Below, piece after piece: positions 44,476 through 54,297 of a stretch of 64,000 bases of DNA. The notes beneath the pieces are model-generated. The model worked only from the letters and a program-made list of their open reading frames with translations, made no database searches and was not told where the DNA came from. The stretch comes from Dipteronia dyeriana. Its lineage: Eukaryota; Streptophyta; Magnoliopsida; Sapindales; Sapindaceae. Both the position numbers and the translations under genes were made by a program. The stretch's first letter is position 1; every line of letters begins with the position of its first letter. Location of the stretch: contig CM065299.1 in NCBI GenBank assembly GCA_032871835.1, positions 33,096,074 through 33,160,073 of the forward strand, read 5' to 3'.

Positions 44476-45126
44476 TTAGATGTTGATGGTACAATATCTT
44501 TGAACAAGAACTTTGATGCAAATCATCATGGAAGCTCTAGTTCCATTCCTTTTAATCTTGAGTTGTTGGACAATATAGAAAAGCATGAAGAAGCTAGAGA
44601 TAATCCTTTAAGAGAGGTAGTTGAGAAGGATGATTTGATCAAGAAACAACTAGATGAGTTTGTGATTGTCACTCGTAGACTTCTTGGTGAGAAAGGTGAT
44701 ATTATGAAGAAGTTTAGAGAACTAGAAAAGATAAACCTTGAGAAGGATAATGTGATATCTTCTTTGAAGAAGAGAGAACAAGAATTAATGGAAGAGATAA
44801 ACACGGCTAAGGAGGCCATCAAGGACTTAGTGAATGATTCGGTAAGTGTGTTTAGTGTTAGGAATCTTGTTAACTCTCATAGTGGTGAAGACGACTTGGT
44901 AGTTGAAGATGAGCTCTTGGAAGCACCAATTTCTACTCACTTGGATGAAGCCGTGATTGATAAGAAACCATACAAGAAGAGAAGATCAAAAGCCAAGAAG
45001 AAGTTGACGAACAAGGTATCTTTGCAAACTCCTAGTGAAGCTAGTTCAACTCCAAAAGGAATAATCTCATCTTTTATTCCAATTTGCCATTATTGCAACA
45101 CAATAGGTCATATTAAACCTAGGTGA
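44455..45126 (+). pseudogene. Element D Gag-like protein: coiled coil and CCHC knuckle
   Basis: A 223-codon open frame. Its first codons derive from the Tat-3 LTR fragment, so the natural start is lost and real D sequence begins near 44476. It has an acidic N-part, a long Lys/Glu-rich coiled coil (about residues 55-125, with Lys-Lys-Arg-Glu-Gln-Glu-Leu), a basic segment (Lys-Lys-Arg-Arg-Ser-Lys-Ala-Lys-Lys-Lys) and a zinc knuckle Cys-His-Tyr-Cys-x4-His-x4-stop. The TGA at 45124-45126 stands where the fourth ligand Cys belongs. After it the frame continues with Tyr-Lys-Tyr-Ile-Glu-Lys-Cys, the same tail as in element C (Phe-Lys-Tyr-Ile-Lys-Arg-Cys). Confidence 0.78.
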
Positions 45127-45747
45127 TATAAATATATTGAAAAATGCAAATTAGGGAATGAATCTAGAGATAAGAAGATTAAACTTCAACTTGAACATGC
45201 TAAAGATTTGAAAGTTGAAAAAAATGATAATTTTGCTAAGCATGAAAAGACGTTTTGGAGTAGAAAGAAAACTAATCTTGTTCAACTTGACAAAGATTAT
45301 GTTGAAAATGTTAAGGAAGAGTGTGTTAATGATATTCTTGTTAATCAAGTCATTGAAGGACTTTACTCTAGATTTAACATTGTTGTCAAGGATGATATTG
45401 GAAATGTTTGTGTAGGTAACCCAAGAACAAGTGGTTCAAGGGTGAGTGCTCTTATCACTAATATGAGAAGCACACATGAGATAGCTTTGAGGCAATATAT
45501 CAATTATGTTGAGAATTCTTGCTTGCTAGCTTTGAATACTCCATGTATTGATATGAACTTAGTTATCTCACATCATGTTTGTTATGATGGTCAAAATTTG
45601 TTGATTAACTTTAGAGAAGTTCTTTTGATATATGTGTTGATTGAGTTGAGATATTATGCTTTTTATACTCTTGTTGTGAAACATCGTCAACTTGGTGTCA
45701 TGAAGACATTCAAGGCAAGAGTGCTCATAAAAATGGCGGAAGTATGA
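45127..45747 (+). pseudogene. Element D ORF downstream of the knuckle
   Basis: A continuous frame (45208-45747, 179 codons; it extends leftward after the TGA). It starts with a Lys-rich part and the Phe-Trp-Ser-Arg-Lys-Lys-Thr-Asn motif, which parallels Trp-Val-Arg-Lys-Asn in element C, where a protease would be expected next. The remaining ~140 residues show no protease (no Asp-Ser-Gly) and match nothing I recognise. It could be the residue of a deleted pol or a divergent extra domain. Confidence 0.5.
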
Positions 45748-47116
45748 TATTTGGTGAATATAATGTGCAAAAAGGTATCTCTATACTCTAACGCATGTTC
45801 TCTTAGATATTCATCTTTTGACTCAATTTTTGACATACATCTCATAACATGTCATATTAGAGAATTTTGTATAGCATACATATGGTTTTCATTGACATTT
45901 GCTATTTTAGGATCTAATAGTGATATTGTTCACATTGATCTTAACTTCGATGATTGTTTATGTATAGTATATTGAGTGGCATTACTTTTGAAAATATGAG
46001 CTTCATATTCTTTGAAAGCTACTCATTAGAGAAGTAATGATTTTGAATAAGTCTCTACTTATTGCTCTTAGATCATGTGCTTATGAGCCATAAAATCTTG
46101 GTTTTCTAAAATTGCACCTTGCTTCTCTTATATGTTTTGCTAGTAGGTTGAGTTTACTAATATGTAAACTTTGGATAGACCTTGAAGTTTATGTGCTTAA
46201 GTACATTTAAAATGACCTATGGTTAGTATCCATTTTGTTTCGGCAAATACATAGAACTCAACGAGCACCTTCATGGAAAGGGCTACATAAATTGGTTGTG
46301 AAAGCTACCCAATGTTGGAAAGAGCTACATCAATGTGATAAGTGAAAGCCACCATGAAAAAAATCAAAGATATGTTGAAATGGAATCATAAAAAAATTCT
46401 TTGATTCAAAGCCTAAAAAGAAATGGAGAAAGGCTTAAAAAGGAGTATAGTTGAAAATCAAATGAGCTCGGGTTGAAAAATAGAAATGGGATGACGACCC
46501 ACATGCACACACACGCTCATATGTTGAAATATATTCTCTTAAAAGCAAAAAAATTCCGGATGATAATCGGTTTGTCTTTTTATGGAAAAAGCTTAAGATG
46601 AATAGTTGTTGGAAATTGTCTGCATGTTGATTATCAAACTACTTCTTGATATATATTTGAAGCATATCTCTCACACACACACTTTGTTTATGAGTATGAT
46701 GATATTTTAGCGATTGTTGAAGAATTATAAGAGAACTTTAAAAATCTTTATGTATCTCTCTTAGCATATGAAGCTTATTTTGTTGATATTTCTTCAAATT
46801 GTTTGAATGCGTGATTGTGTGAACATCTTTGTGAACTTTATGCTATAATTGATTTTAGTTATAGCATTTATCAGGGGGGCATTGTATGCTAGACATTGTT
46901 CTCTTTTATGATATGTTCACATGCTTCATTTTGTTACATGTTTGCATATTTTTGACTTAATGATACTTGTAAGATATTACTCACTATCTTTATCTTGCAT
47001 GATGATTCATTCTTAAGTCATATGTCTTTGTTTTTATTTATTTGTGACTAATATGCTTGTTTTGTCTTTTACTCACTTTTGTTGTATGTATATAGCATCT
47101 TATAACACAAGAACAA
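45748..47116 (+). other. Element D non-coding spacer
   Basis: AT-rich, with no supported gene. 46270-46350 has a GAAAG(N)GCTAC word repeated three or four times. CACACACAC runs are at about 46505 and 46672. A G-run (TCAGGGGGGCATTGTATG) at about 46870 resembles a polypurine tract. The frame 45751-45975 is not supported. Confidence 0.6.
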
Positions 47117-47441
47117 ATGGGAAGAACTAAGATTACCAGAAGTGGAAATCAATTGAATCCCGTTGTGAAAGCCAGGTCTACCTTAAAAGGATCCAAAACT
47201 TCAAGGATAAAAGATTTAGGGATTTTTGGAACAAAGAAGATAATTCAAGAGAGAGCATTGACTTAGGTAAGTGTAAAGATTCTTATGTTCTTAAGTGCTT
47301 AAAGGATCGAAATTGGGAATCTTGGGTGAGCATGTTTGGAATTGTGAATGATACTCTTGTTAGAGAGTTTTATCTTGAATATAGAGAAAGTGCCACCTTA
47401 TTTGATGCTTTGATGGAGATTAGGGGTGTTGTGTTTAGAGT
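47117..47441 (+). pseudogene. Element D envelope-like ORF, 5' part
   Basis: The ATG at 47117 starts Met-Gly-Arg-Thr-Lys-Ile-Thr-Arg-Ser-Gly and about 50 basic codons, then a stop (TAG at 47264). A shifted frame continues with Arg-Asn-Trp-Glu-Ser-Trp, Val-Arg-Glu-Phe-Tyr and Ile-Arg-Gly-Val-Val-Phe. This pattern (Phe-Tyr, then Arg-Gly-Val, then Asn-Pro-x-x-Ile-Asn after the insertion) is that of plant proteins annotated 'putative plant transposon protein' or envelope-like, found in Sirevirus and Athila-type elements. Element E interrupts it at 47441. I use the name only for similarity; no membrane segment is visible. Confidence 0.6.
47437..47441. repeat. Element E target-site duplication, left (AGAGT)
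   Basis: The right copy at 52912-52916 is AGTGT. Removing E and one copy restores the D reading frame. Confidence 0.8.
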
Positions 47442-48337
47442 TGTTGTATGTAAATTTTACCAGATGTACACGTCATCAACAAAGAGGATAAAATTGCCAG
47501 GTAGATGTCCAAATAGGCATTCAGGAAGTATCCTGCAAGACATCACCAAAGAAGAGAAGCCAGAGTAAACAAGTATTAAATAAAACCTACTCAGGGTCAA
47601 TTGATGTCATATACTACTAGGGGTTAGTTAATAATACTCGGGGCTGGTTGATGACATTTTCTACTTAGGACCGATGACGTCACTCGGGACCAGCTGATAT
47701 CGTGTTCTACTCGGGTCAAACGTGAAGAAAACAGAATAAATAACCCATCGCATAGCTCACACGATTCGAGTCGTTAAAACACGTGAAGATATCCATATCA
47801 AAGAGGAATTCTCAGAAGAAAAGAATATCAAGCAAAAAGGGTTCCTAATCAGGCAACAATTTTATTTCTTCAAAAAAACTGCGCTATTATAAGGAAATAA
47901 GTCCTAACTGGACTACATTACTAGAGTCCCATTCGATTTCAATACAAAGTCTCTGAAATAGGAAAAAAGACAAACTACTTCGAACAAGTAAACAATCATA
48001 ATTAAATACAAAGATCTTTTATTACTTGTACAAAGAGGATTAGTGTTCTATGGACATATAAGTAGACCCATAATCTCGTCACAAAAAGGATATATACATA
48101 AATCATATAGAAAAATACAGAGAGGAAAAGAGAGATCTAGAATTGTAATTATTCTATTCATAGTAGATTTTGACTCGGTTGATTATTCAACCACTCGTGG
48201 ACGTTTTTCAGGTCATCGGAGTTTTACCACGTAAAAACTTACGTCCGATTACTTTCTCCTTTTCTTTCTCCTTGAAATCACAGCTAAAATCAAAATCTTG
48301 TTGGCTTTTCTTATACATCCAGAAATTGACGTCAACA
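47442..48337 (+). repeat. Element E 5' LTR
   Basis: Starts TGTTGTATGTAAATTTT, ends TTGACGTCAACA. It has several ACTCGGG(A/G)(T/C)CA words between 47585 and 47730. Differences to the 3' LTR are many near the start and fewer later. Confidence 0.9.
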
Positions 48338-48339
48338 AT

Positions 48340-48357
48340 TGGCGCTAGAAGGAGGGG
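48340..48357 (+). other. Element E primer-like site
   Basis: TGGCGCTAGAAGGAGGGG, two bases after the LTR end. It fits the position and TGG start of a tRNA primer site; the tRNA is not identified. Confidence 0.65.
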
Positions 48358-48383
48358 CCGGACCTCCGATTTAATTGAAGGTA

Positions 48384-49985
48384 ATGGCAGGAAGCAGAAG
48401 CAGTTCTGGGGATGTCCAAAAATCTCCAGATAACGTCCATGTTGGCAGTAGCTCGCGAGATCTCACTGCAACCACTGAGAACCAACCAACATCCCTGGTA
48501 GGGATTAAGCATGTTCCTCTGACCAGCGAGGACCTGACACAACGCTTCTGAGAGGCGCTGCAATAGTTAGTGGCAGACACAGCAAATGAAGGAGTTAATC
48601 TACTGGCTGTAGAAGAAGCGCAACCTCCTAACTTCCCACCTGCAAGGCTTTGTTTGGTTGTAGTAGGGCCAGAACTAAATGCACCGAAAGCAAGAAGAAA
48701 CTCTGCTCCAATTAATCAGGCTGGAACACCCGAAGAGGAACGACCACGCCAGAAGCATAACCATGATGAGACAGCCCGTGCCAGACACTGCAAACATGAT
48801 CGGCACAAGGATCAGTCGTCATCAGAAGATAGCGATCGGCACCATCACAAGCGTTATCATGGAACCATACGCTTGCAAGAATCAACCTGTGAAACTCGGT
48901 ATCAAAGTGAAGAACAAAAGAGAGGAAAGATAATCACCAGCGGTTCAACCATCATGGAAGTTTGGTAGGAGACAGAGATGTCGTAATTCAGAGCCTAACT
49001 CGAGAAGTCAAAAACAATAGGCATCAAATGGATGCACTGGTCAGGCGTTATGGGTACAACTATTTATCTGACGAAGATTCCTACAATCCATTCACTAGGG
49101 AAATCCTGCGGACTTTATTCCCAGAAAGGTTCAAGATGTCGTGCGTGGAGTAGTTCAAGAATGATACAGATCCTAAAGAACATGTCAGACGCTATAAAAG
49201 TGTTATGGCCCAGTATGCCCACAACGATCATTTACTATGCCTCAACTTTCCACAAACTCTAGGAGACACGGGCTCAAGATGGTTCGGGAGATTGCCCCCA
49301 GCGAGCATCGAAAGTTTCAGTGAACTAAGCAGGAGTTTCTTATGACAATTTCTGAGCAACGTTCACAGGAAAAGATCAGTGGCTTACCTTTATTAGATAA
49401 AACAAGGAAAAGATGAATCGTTGAAGAAATACCTGGGGAGATTCGGTCAAGCTGTATCAGAAATCGGCAGTGCCAATGAAGAAGCAATAATTATTGCGTT
49501 TATCAATAATATACAGAATGGACGACTATCTTTTAACTTAAGAAGAGCCCGTCTAACTAGATATTCAGATATGATAGTCATGGCAAAAGGATATGCACTA
49601 GCCGAAGAAGAAGAATTAGCCAAGGGAGGATGCTAAATTCATGGAGAAAGACCAGACAAGGATGCTGAGTCCAAGGTGCAGAACCAAAAGGAAAAATAGG
49701 AAGGAAACAACAAAGAAAAAAGTAAAGACGGGGGAAATGGGCTTAATGCCGAACAGACAACAGAGAAATTCTGAGGTAGGTACTCCAACTACACCCCTCT
49801 TCGGAAAAAGCAGGAGGAAATTCTAGCCATACTGGAAGAGAAAAATCTGGTAAAAGAGCCCCACCGACAGTCTCAGTTTGCTCGGCGAGATACAACCTAA
49901 TACTACAAATTCCACAAGGAAACCGGTCATGAGACTTCCAAATGTTACCAGTTCAGAGCCTCCATCAAAAGCGTCTGACCGCACG
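48384..49985 (+). pseudogene. Element E Gag
   Basis: From the ATG at 48384 (Met-Ala-Gly-Ser-Arg-Ser) the frame changes several times: 48570-48968 (Arg/His-rich), 48962-49153, a shifted piece to 49420, and 49421-49636. The capsid core has Asn-Asp-Thr-Asp-Pro-Lys-Glu-His, Trp-Phe-Gly-Arg-Leu-Pro, Ser-Ile-Glu-Ser-Phe and Glu-Ser-Leu-Lys-Lys-Tyr-Leu-Gly-Arg-Phe, the retrotransposon gag family pattern of gypsy. Near 49890-49970 is Tyr-Lys-Phe-His-Lys-Glu-Thr-Gly-His-x4-Cys-Tyr-Gln, the Tat-type knuckle with its first Cys replaced by Tyr. Protease and everything after are missing. Confidence 0.78.
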
Positions 49986-50329
49986 ACAGGCCCCTCACCA
50001 TGACCCTCACTTTACCTCTCCCCATCATCAGGCAACTCCTCAGTATGATCTGCTGGGCCACTCAAACCACTAGACTCCCCTACGGTCGGCCGAACGACTT
50101 CCTCGGGGACATATTCGGGAACCTACTCCTCAGCCACATCAGGTTCCTCGTTAGACAAAGGCAGGGCAATACCATTTTCTCTCTGATGAGGAGCTTCTTT
50201 TCAGTTCGCCTAAAGAATCGACTTCACTTGACAAGCCTGAAGGTCGCAGACGATGTCCGAGTCATACAATTAGAAAAAATAGGGAAATTACGTCAGAACA
50301 TAAAAATAAAAAATATATATAATAATTAA

Positions 50330-51480
50330 AAAAAAAGGGTTACAGAGACCACTTACATCGCCTGCAGTAGCCCAAAATCTGGCTAAAGAAGCCGAGCTCT
50401 ATCATCTTTTTCTCATTAAAAAGATAAGTCATGCTCCTCTTCTCCAGAATGTGAACTGCTGCCCAAGCAAGTCTGGTAAGCTCAGCATCGCTGAATTCAA
50501 GCTTCTTCTTGTTCCATACCCCGGGAGAATAGAAAAAGCAGGGAACTTTCAGCACCCTCCGAGTTTTCCCAACCGAGAGAGTGATTTCAAGACCGAGGTT
50601 CCCTCCGGTGAAAAACCAACTATTCTTCCAGTACTTGTTGGATGAAGCGAATCCCCATACAAAACCACTCTTTTTAGGGTCATCAGAGGTATCAACTCCC
50701 CGATTAACCTTTGTCCCTTCGGGGACCCAGCAATCTAGCGGATTAGACATGAAGAAGTGCCTGAAATAGGTCCATATCTTACTAGTCTGCCTCAGCGTGA
50801 AGAAGTGCCTGATTTCACTCGGGGAAGGCGGCGACAAGATCATTTGGCTCTATATGTGCCATATGCAGATCAAGATCTTTTAGCTGTTCGTGGCTAGTTG
50901 AGCCGGAGCGATCCCTGTTTCAGCTAGAAACTAGGCATTAAACGGCTGAAGGGGAAGAGTGACACCGCAACAAAGCATGGATCCACAGATTGCCACCATG
51001 CCCGGGGGAGGATTCCACGTAGATCTATCACCTGCAAGAATCAAAGTAACCGAATTATCCAGGTTGAATCGGGCACGATATTTCCCGATCTAATCTGCCC
51101 CGACCACATTCGATTTAGCATCAAATCCACTTGGGCGATCAGTAGAGAAGAAGAGACGAGATACTCTGAACACCTCTTCGACATCGTTCTCATCAACGGT
51201 CTGCTCCCTGATCCGAATGCTGCCAGAGTTGTGCTTATGGACTTCACTTCTACTTTGATGCTTTCCCATCCTTGATCGAAGTGGTACCTTGTGATTAGAA
51301 ACGAAATATTCATAACTAGATGTATCGGAATCAAAACTAGAAACAGAACTAAAACGGACGTTAGGGTGAAGCCCAGAAACGTCAACTTCTAAAAAAGAGG
51401 GTTCATCAGGGGGGATTTCCCCAAATAATCTTCAAATGAAAAACCAGTTGAAAATCTCCATGATCGAGCTCTTCAAGAGC
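50330..51480 (-). pseudogene. Element E antisense ORF with Transposase_28-like domain
   Basis: Opposite to gag. On the minus strand it starts near 51467 with Met-Glu-Ile-Phe-Asn-Trp, then Glu-Ile-Pro-Pro-Asp-Glu-Pro. Shifted frames follow with Pro-Pro-Pro-Gly-Met-Val-Ala-Ile-Cys and Thr-Leu-Pro-Leu-Gln-Pro-Phe...Gly-Ile-Ala-Pro-Ala-Gln-Leu (about 51010-50890), the same pattern as in Tat-1 and Tat-3. The 167-codon frame 50340-50843 has Phe-Phe-Thr-Gly-Gly-Asn-Leu-Gly-Leu-Glu and Pro-Ser-Pro-type turns, matching the domain's second half. A leader with ATTCTAGGGTTTCG (about 51688-51675) resembles a plant 5' untranslated region. Confidence 0.72.
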
Positions 51481-52020
51481 TATATAACAGAGTCAAAGAC
51501 CGGAAGTTGGTTCCATTAAAACTAACCTTGAATAAAATCTGATGCAAAATCATCAACGAAGAATAGCGACCTTCTGAGTAAAGAAATCTGGGCTAGGAAA
51601 ATTTTCAGGTGAGAATTTTTGAGAATGAACCAGAGTAACCCATCAGTGAAGAATAAAAATGGGCAATAGCACGAAACCCTAGAATCTAAAGGAGGGAAAA
51701 ATCAATGACGAGATTTGATGAAGTAGGCAGCGCACGGGGAGACACGTAGGTCGTTTCTCATAAATGATATAGAAAAATGAAGCGGCAAAACACACGTGTT
51801 AAGAGAGGAACTGGCTTTGGCCGTCAGAACTACAAAACGTCGCAATCATTGAGATGTTGCATAAGGAGGCAAATCGAATTTACAGTGTCACCATTAAGAC
51901 ACGCCATTATGACAAGACATTTACCTCTGGTATTAAAGAGATATAAAAAATTGAAGAATAGATTAAAATACTTTTGCCCGAAACGAAACCTTGTTCGGCA
52001 AAAATATTTTAAAGTGGTAT
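51481..52020 (-). other. Element E region between antisense ORF and 3' LTR
   Basis: Non-coding. On the minus strand it would be the promoter and leader of the antisense ORF: ACACGTGT at about 51791-51798, and a TATATCATTT word at about 51765-51774. A short purine stretch (AAAGTGGTA) at 52011-52019 is next to the LTR. Confidence 0.5.
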
Positions 52021-52911
52021 TGTCGTATGTAAATTTTCCCAAACGTACACCTCATCGACAAAGAGGATAAAATTGCAAGGTGGACGTCCAAATAGGCATT
52101 CAGGAAGTATCATGTAAGACATCACCAAAAAAGAGAAGCCCGAGTAAACAAGTATTGAACAAAACCTACTCGGGGTCAACTGACGTCATATAATATTGGG
52201 GGTCTATTAAAAATACTCGGGGCTGGTTGATAACATTTTCTACTCGGGATCAAATGACGTCACTCGGGACCAGCTGATATCGTGTTCTACTCGGGACAAA
52301 CGTGAAGAAAACAGAATAAACAGTGCGTAACTCACATGAGTCGAGTCGTTAAGACACATGAAGATATCCATATCAAAGAGGAATTCTCAGAAGAAAAGAA
52401 TAACAAGCAGAATGGGTTCCTAATCAGGCAACAATTTTATTTCTTCAAAGAGACTGCCCTATTATAAGGAAATAAGTCCTAACTGGACTACATTACTAGA
52501 GTCCCATTCGATCTCAATACAAAGTCGCTGAAATAGGAGAGAAGACAAACTACTTCGAATAAGTAAACAATCATAATTAAATACAATGATCTTTTATTAC
52601 TTATACAAAGAAGATTAGGGTTCTATGGACATATAAATAGACCCATAATCTCATCACAAAAAGGATATATACAGAAATCATATAGAAAAATACAGAGAAA
52701 AAAAGAGAGATCGAAAATTGTAATTATTCTATTCATAGTGGATTTTGACTCGGTTGATTATTCAACCACTCGTGGACGTTTCTCAGGTCATCGGAGTTTT
52801 ACCACGTAAAAACTTATGTCCGATTACTTTCTCCTTCTCTTTCTCTTTGAAATCACAGCTAAAATCCAAAACTTGTTGGCTTTTCTTATACATCCACAAT
52901 TGACGTCAACA
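52021..52911 (+). repeat. Element E 3' LTR
   Basis: Starts TGTCGTATG, ends TTGACGTCAACA, followed by AGTGT. It matches 47442-48337 along its length. Confidence 0.9.
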
Positions 52912-52916
52912 AGTGT

Positions 52917-53376
52917 TAACCCAAAATACATTAACAAGTTTCTTAGGCTATCTAATGATATAGATTCTAGTTTTTTAGATGTGGATGTCATTGAGAATCT
53001 TAATATCATGGGTAGAACTCTTTGTGACAATGCTTCTTTTGAGTGGAAAGGTAGAGCATATATTAGCCAACATGAGTTAACTAAGGCTAGTCCATTTTGG
53101 CATCTATTCATTTGCACTAACATTATTGGATCTTTAAATTCAATCGAGTTGAATAAGGACAATATCAAAATAGTGTATGCCTTGGTGACTAATCAATCTA
53201 TAAACCTTGGAGATCTTCTCATGTATTATATTGATAGTGAGACTTTCTCTACTAGAGGTGATAAAAAGCTTGCATTACCGGGGTTTATAACTTCATTATG
53301 TTTAGCTCGTGGGGTTAAGAGTAGAGAAGATGATGTGTTAGTTCAACATCTATGCATGTATCTAGGTTGTAATTAA
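52917..53376 (+). pseudogene. Element D envelope-like ORF, 3' part
   Basis: Resumes in frame after element E (Asn-Pro-Lys-Tyr-Ile-Asn, then Asn-Ala-Ser-Phe-Glu-Trp, Lys-Ala-Ser-Pro-Phe-Trp-His, Asn-Leu-Gly-Asp-Leu). It is open to a TAA at 53374. The pattern Ile-Asn, Trp, Trp-x-x-Phe, Val-x-x-Asn-Gln-Ser-Ile-Asn-Leu-Gly is typical of the plant 'putative transposon protein' domain. The 186-codon frame that begins at 52816 starts in the E LTR, so its first ~33 codons are not part of this gene. No hydrophobic transmembrane helix is seen. Confidence 0.68.
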
Positions 53377-53377
53377 T

Positions 53378-54297
53378 GTTGAATATATCTTACATGATCT
53401 AGATGGATTAAACATGCATGATTGACTAGACTACATTTGTTTTGTGCATTTATGCTCATATGTAGTATTTTCCATAGGATGTGTTGATCATAACATTCTA
53501 TGTTGCGTGCTTGTTTGCGTTTTGCATTCATGATCACCTAGATGCCTCGTGAGAGGGAAGTCTTGACAATAGGTGTGAGACCTATGTTTTTGAGCAAGAA
53601 AGTCTTGGCAAGAGGTGTGAGACCTTGGATTGTCAAGCAAGGAAATCTTGACTAGAGTCGGGAGGACTCAGATAGTCGAGCAAGAAGTCTTGCCTAGGGT
53701 TCTAAGGATCTAGAAGGGTGAGCGAGGAAGTCTTGACTAGAGTCGGGAGGACTCGAATAGTTGAGCAAGAAGTCTTGCCTAGGGTCATGAGGATCCGGAA
53801 GGGTGAGCGAGGAAGTCTTAACAAGAGGTGTGAGGCCTCAGATTGTTGAGCAAGAGGGTGACATCTTCATGAGTAGGATAGGAGGGTAGTTTCTAGCACT
53901 TGAGAGATTGTACTTCTCTTATCTACTAGTGGATTTTGTTTGAAGGTGGTTGCTAACCCGTGGATGTTTCCTCTTTGGAGGTTTACCACGTTATATCTTG
54001 TGTCAACTTTTCTCTATCCCTATCTCTCTTATATTTGTATTTGTTATTTGAATACTATGGATAAAACTCTTTATGTAAGTTGACTTCCTTTCTATAATAT
54101 AAATTATGTATATGTTACAATTACTTGTTTGTATAACACTTTACTTGTTTTATATATTGATTAAGTGTCTTTGATTGATATATATATTATGATACAAGCA
54201 ATCTAGAGGGACAAACTTTTGTTTGTTTCTAAGGGAGTCGAAAAAGGTGTCTAACCTATTCACCCCCCCCCCTCTAGGTTAGCCTTTAGCATTTAAC
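53378..54297 (+). repeat. Element D 3' LTR
   Basis: Starts about TGTTGAATATATC and ends near CATTTAACCA. The shared landmarks with the inverted remnant at 30786-31666 are CCATAGGAT, the AAGTCTTG repeats, AACCCGTGGATGTTTCC and the late AT-rich part. A C-run with TCTAGG (54261-54280) near the end is also found at the ends of the C LTRs (near 24895 and 28660, inverted). Exact edges are uncertain. Confidence 0.7.
53555..53880. repeat. 43-bp tandem array in the D LTR (about 7 copies)
   Basis: The word GAAGTCTTG recurs near 53558, 53600, 53643, 53686, 53729, 53771 and 53813. Two alternating versions (GACTAGAGTCGGGAGGACTC and CCTAGGGTNNTNAGGATC) form an 86-bp higher-order unit. The inverted remnant has two or three related units at 31340-31440. 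Confidence 0.85.

Larger units (their letters stand above)
47442..52911 (+). mobile_element. Element E: non-autonomous Tat-type element (gag plus antisense ORF)
   Basis: LTRs 47442-48337 (896 bp) and 52021-52911 (891 bp), primer-like site TGGCGCTAGAAGGAGGGG, gypsy-type gag (48384-49980) and an antisense ORF (about 51470-50330) with the Transposase_28-like domain. The 3.7-kb interior has no protease, RT, RNase H or integrase. Deletion must have joined gag to the 3' region. It is a separate family from Tat-1/2/3: LTRs and primer site differ. Confidence 0.85.
44476..54297 (+). mobile_element. Element D: 5'-truncated retroelement with Gag and envelope-like ORFs, no pol
   Basis: From the left: gag-like ORF (to 45747 in shifted frames), non-coding spacer, envelope-like/'putative plant transposon' ORF (47117-47441 and 52917-53376, split by element E) and an LTR (about 53378-54297). 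No protease, integrase, RT or RNase H motif is seen in any frame of the D-derived sequence. The 5' LTR and gag start are missing. The LTR has a 43-bp tandem array and ends near CACCCCCCCCCCTCTAGG. A related LTR remnant is at 30786-31666. It belongs to no family I can name; gag resembles that of element C. Confidence 0.7.

Noticed and set aside
48170..48580. ORFs across the E 5' LTR and primer site on both strands
   Set aside because: They span the LTR end and primer-like site and are opposite or out of frame to gag, so they are chance frames.
47117..53376. Endogenous plant virus (pararetrovirus or true envelope virus)
   Set aside because: No movement protein, coat protein or viral RT is seen. 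The ORF fits a known plant transposon-associated domain and has no visible membrane helix or signal peptide.
53555..53880. CRISPR-like array of 43-bp repeats
   Set aside because: No spacers; it is a minisatellite within an LTR of a plant retroelement.
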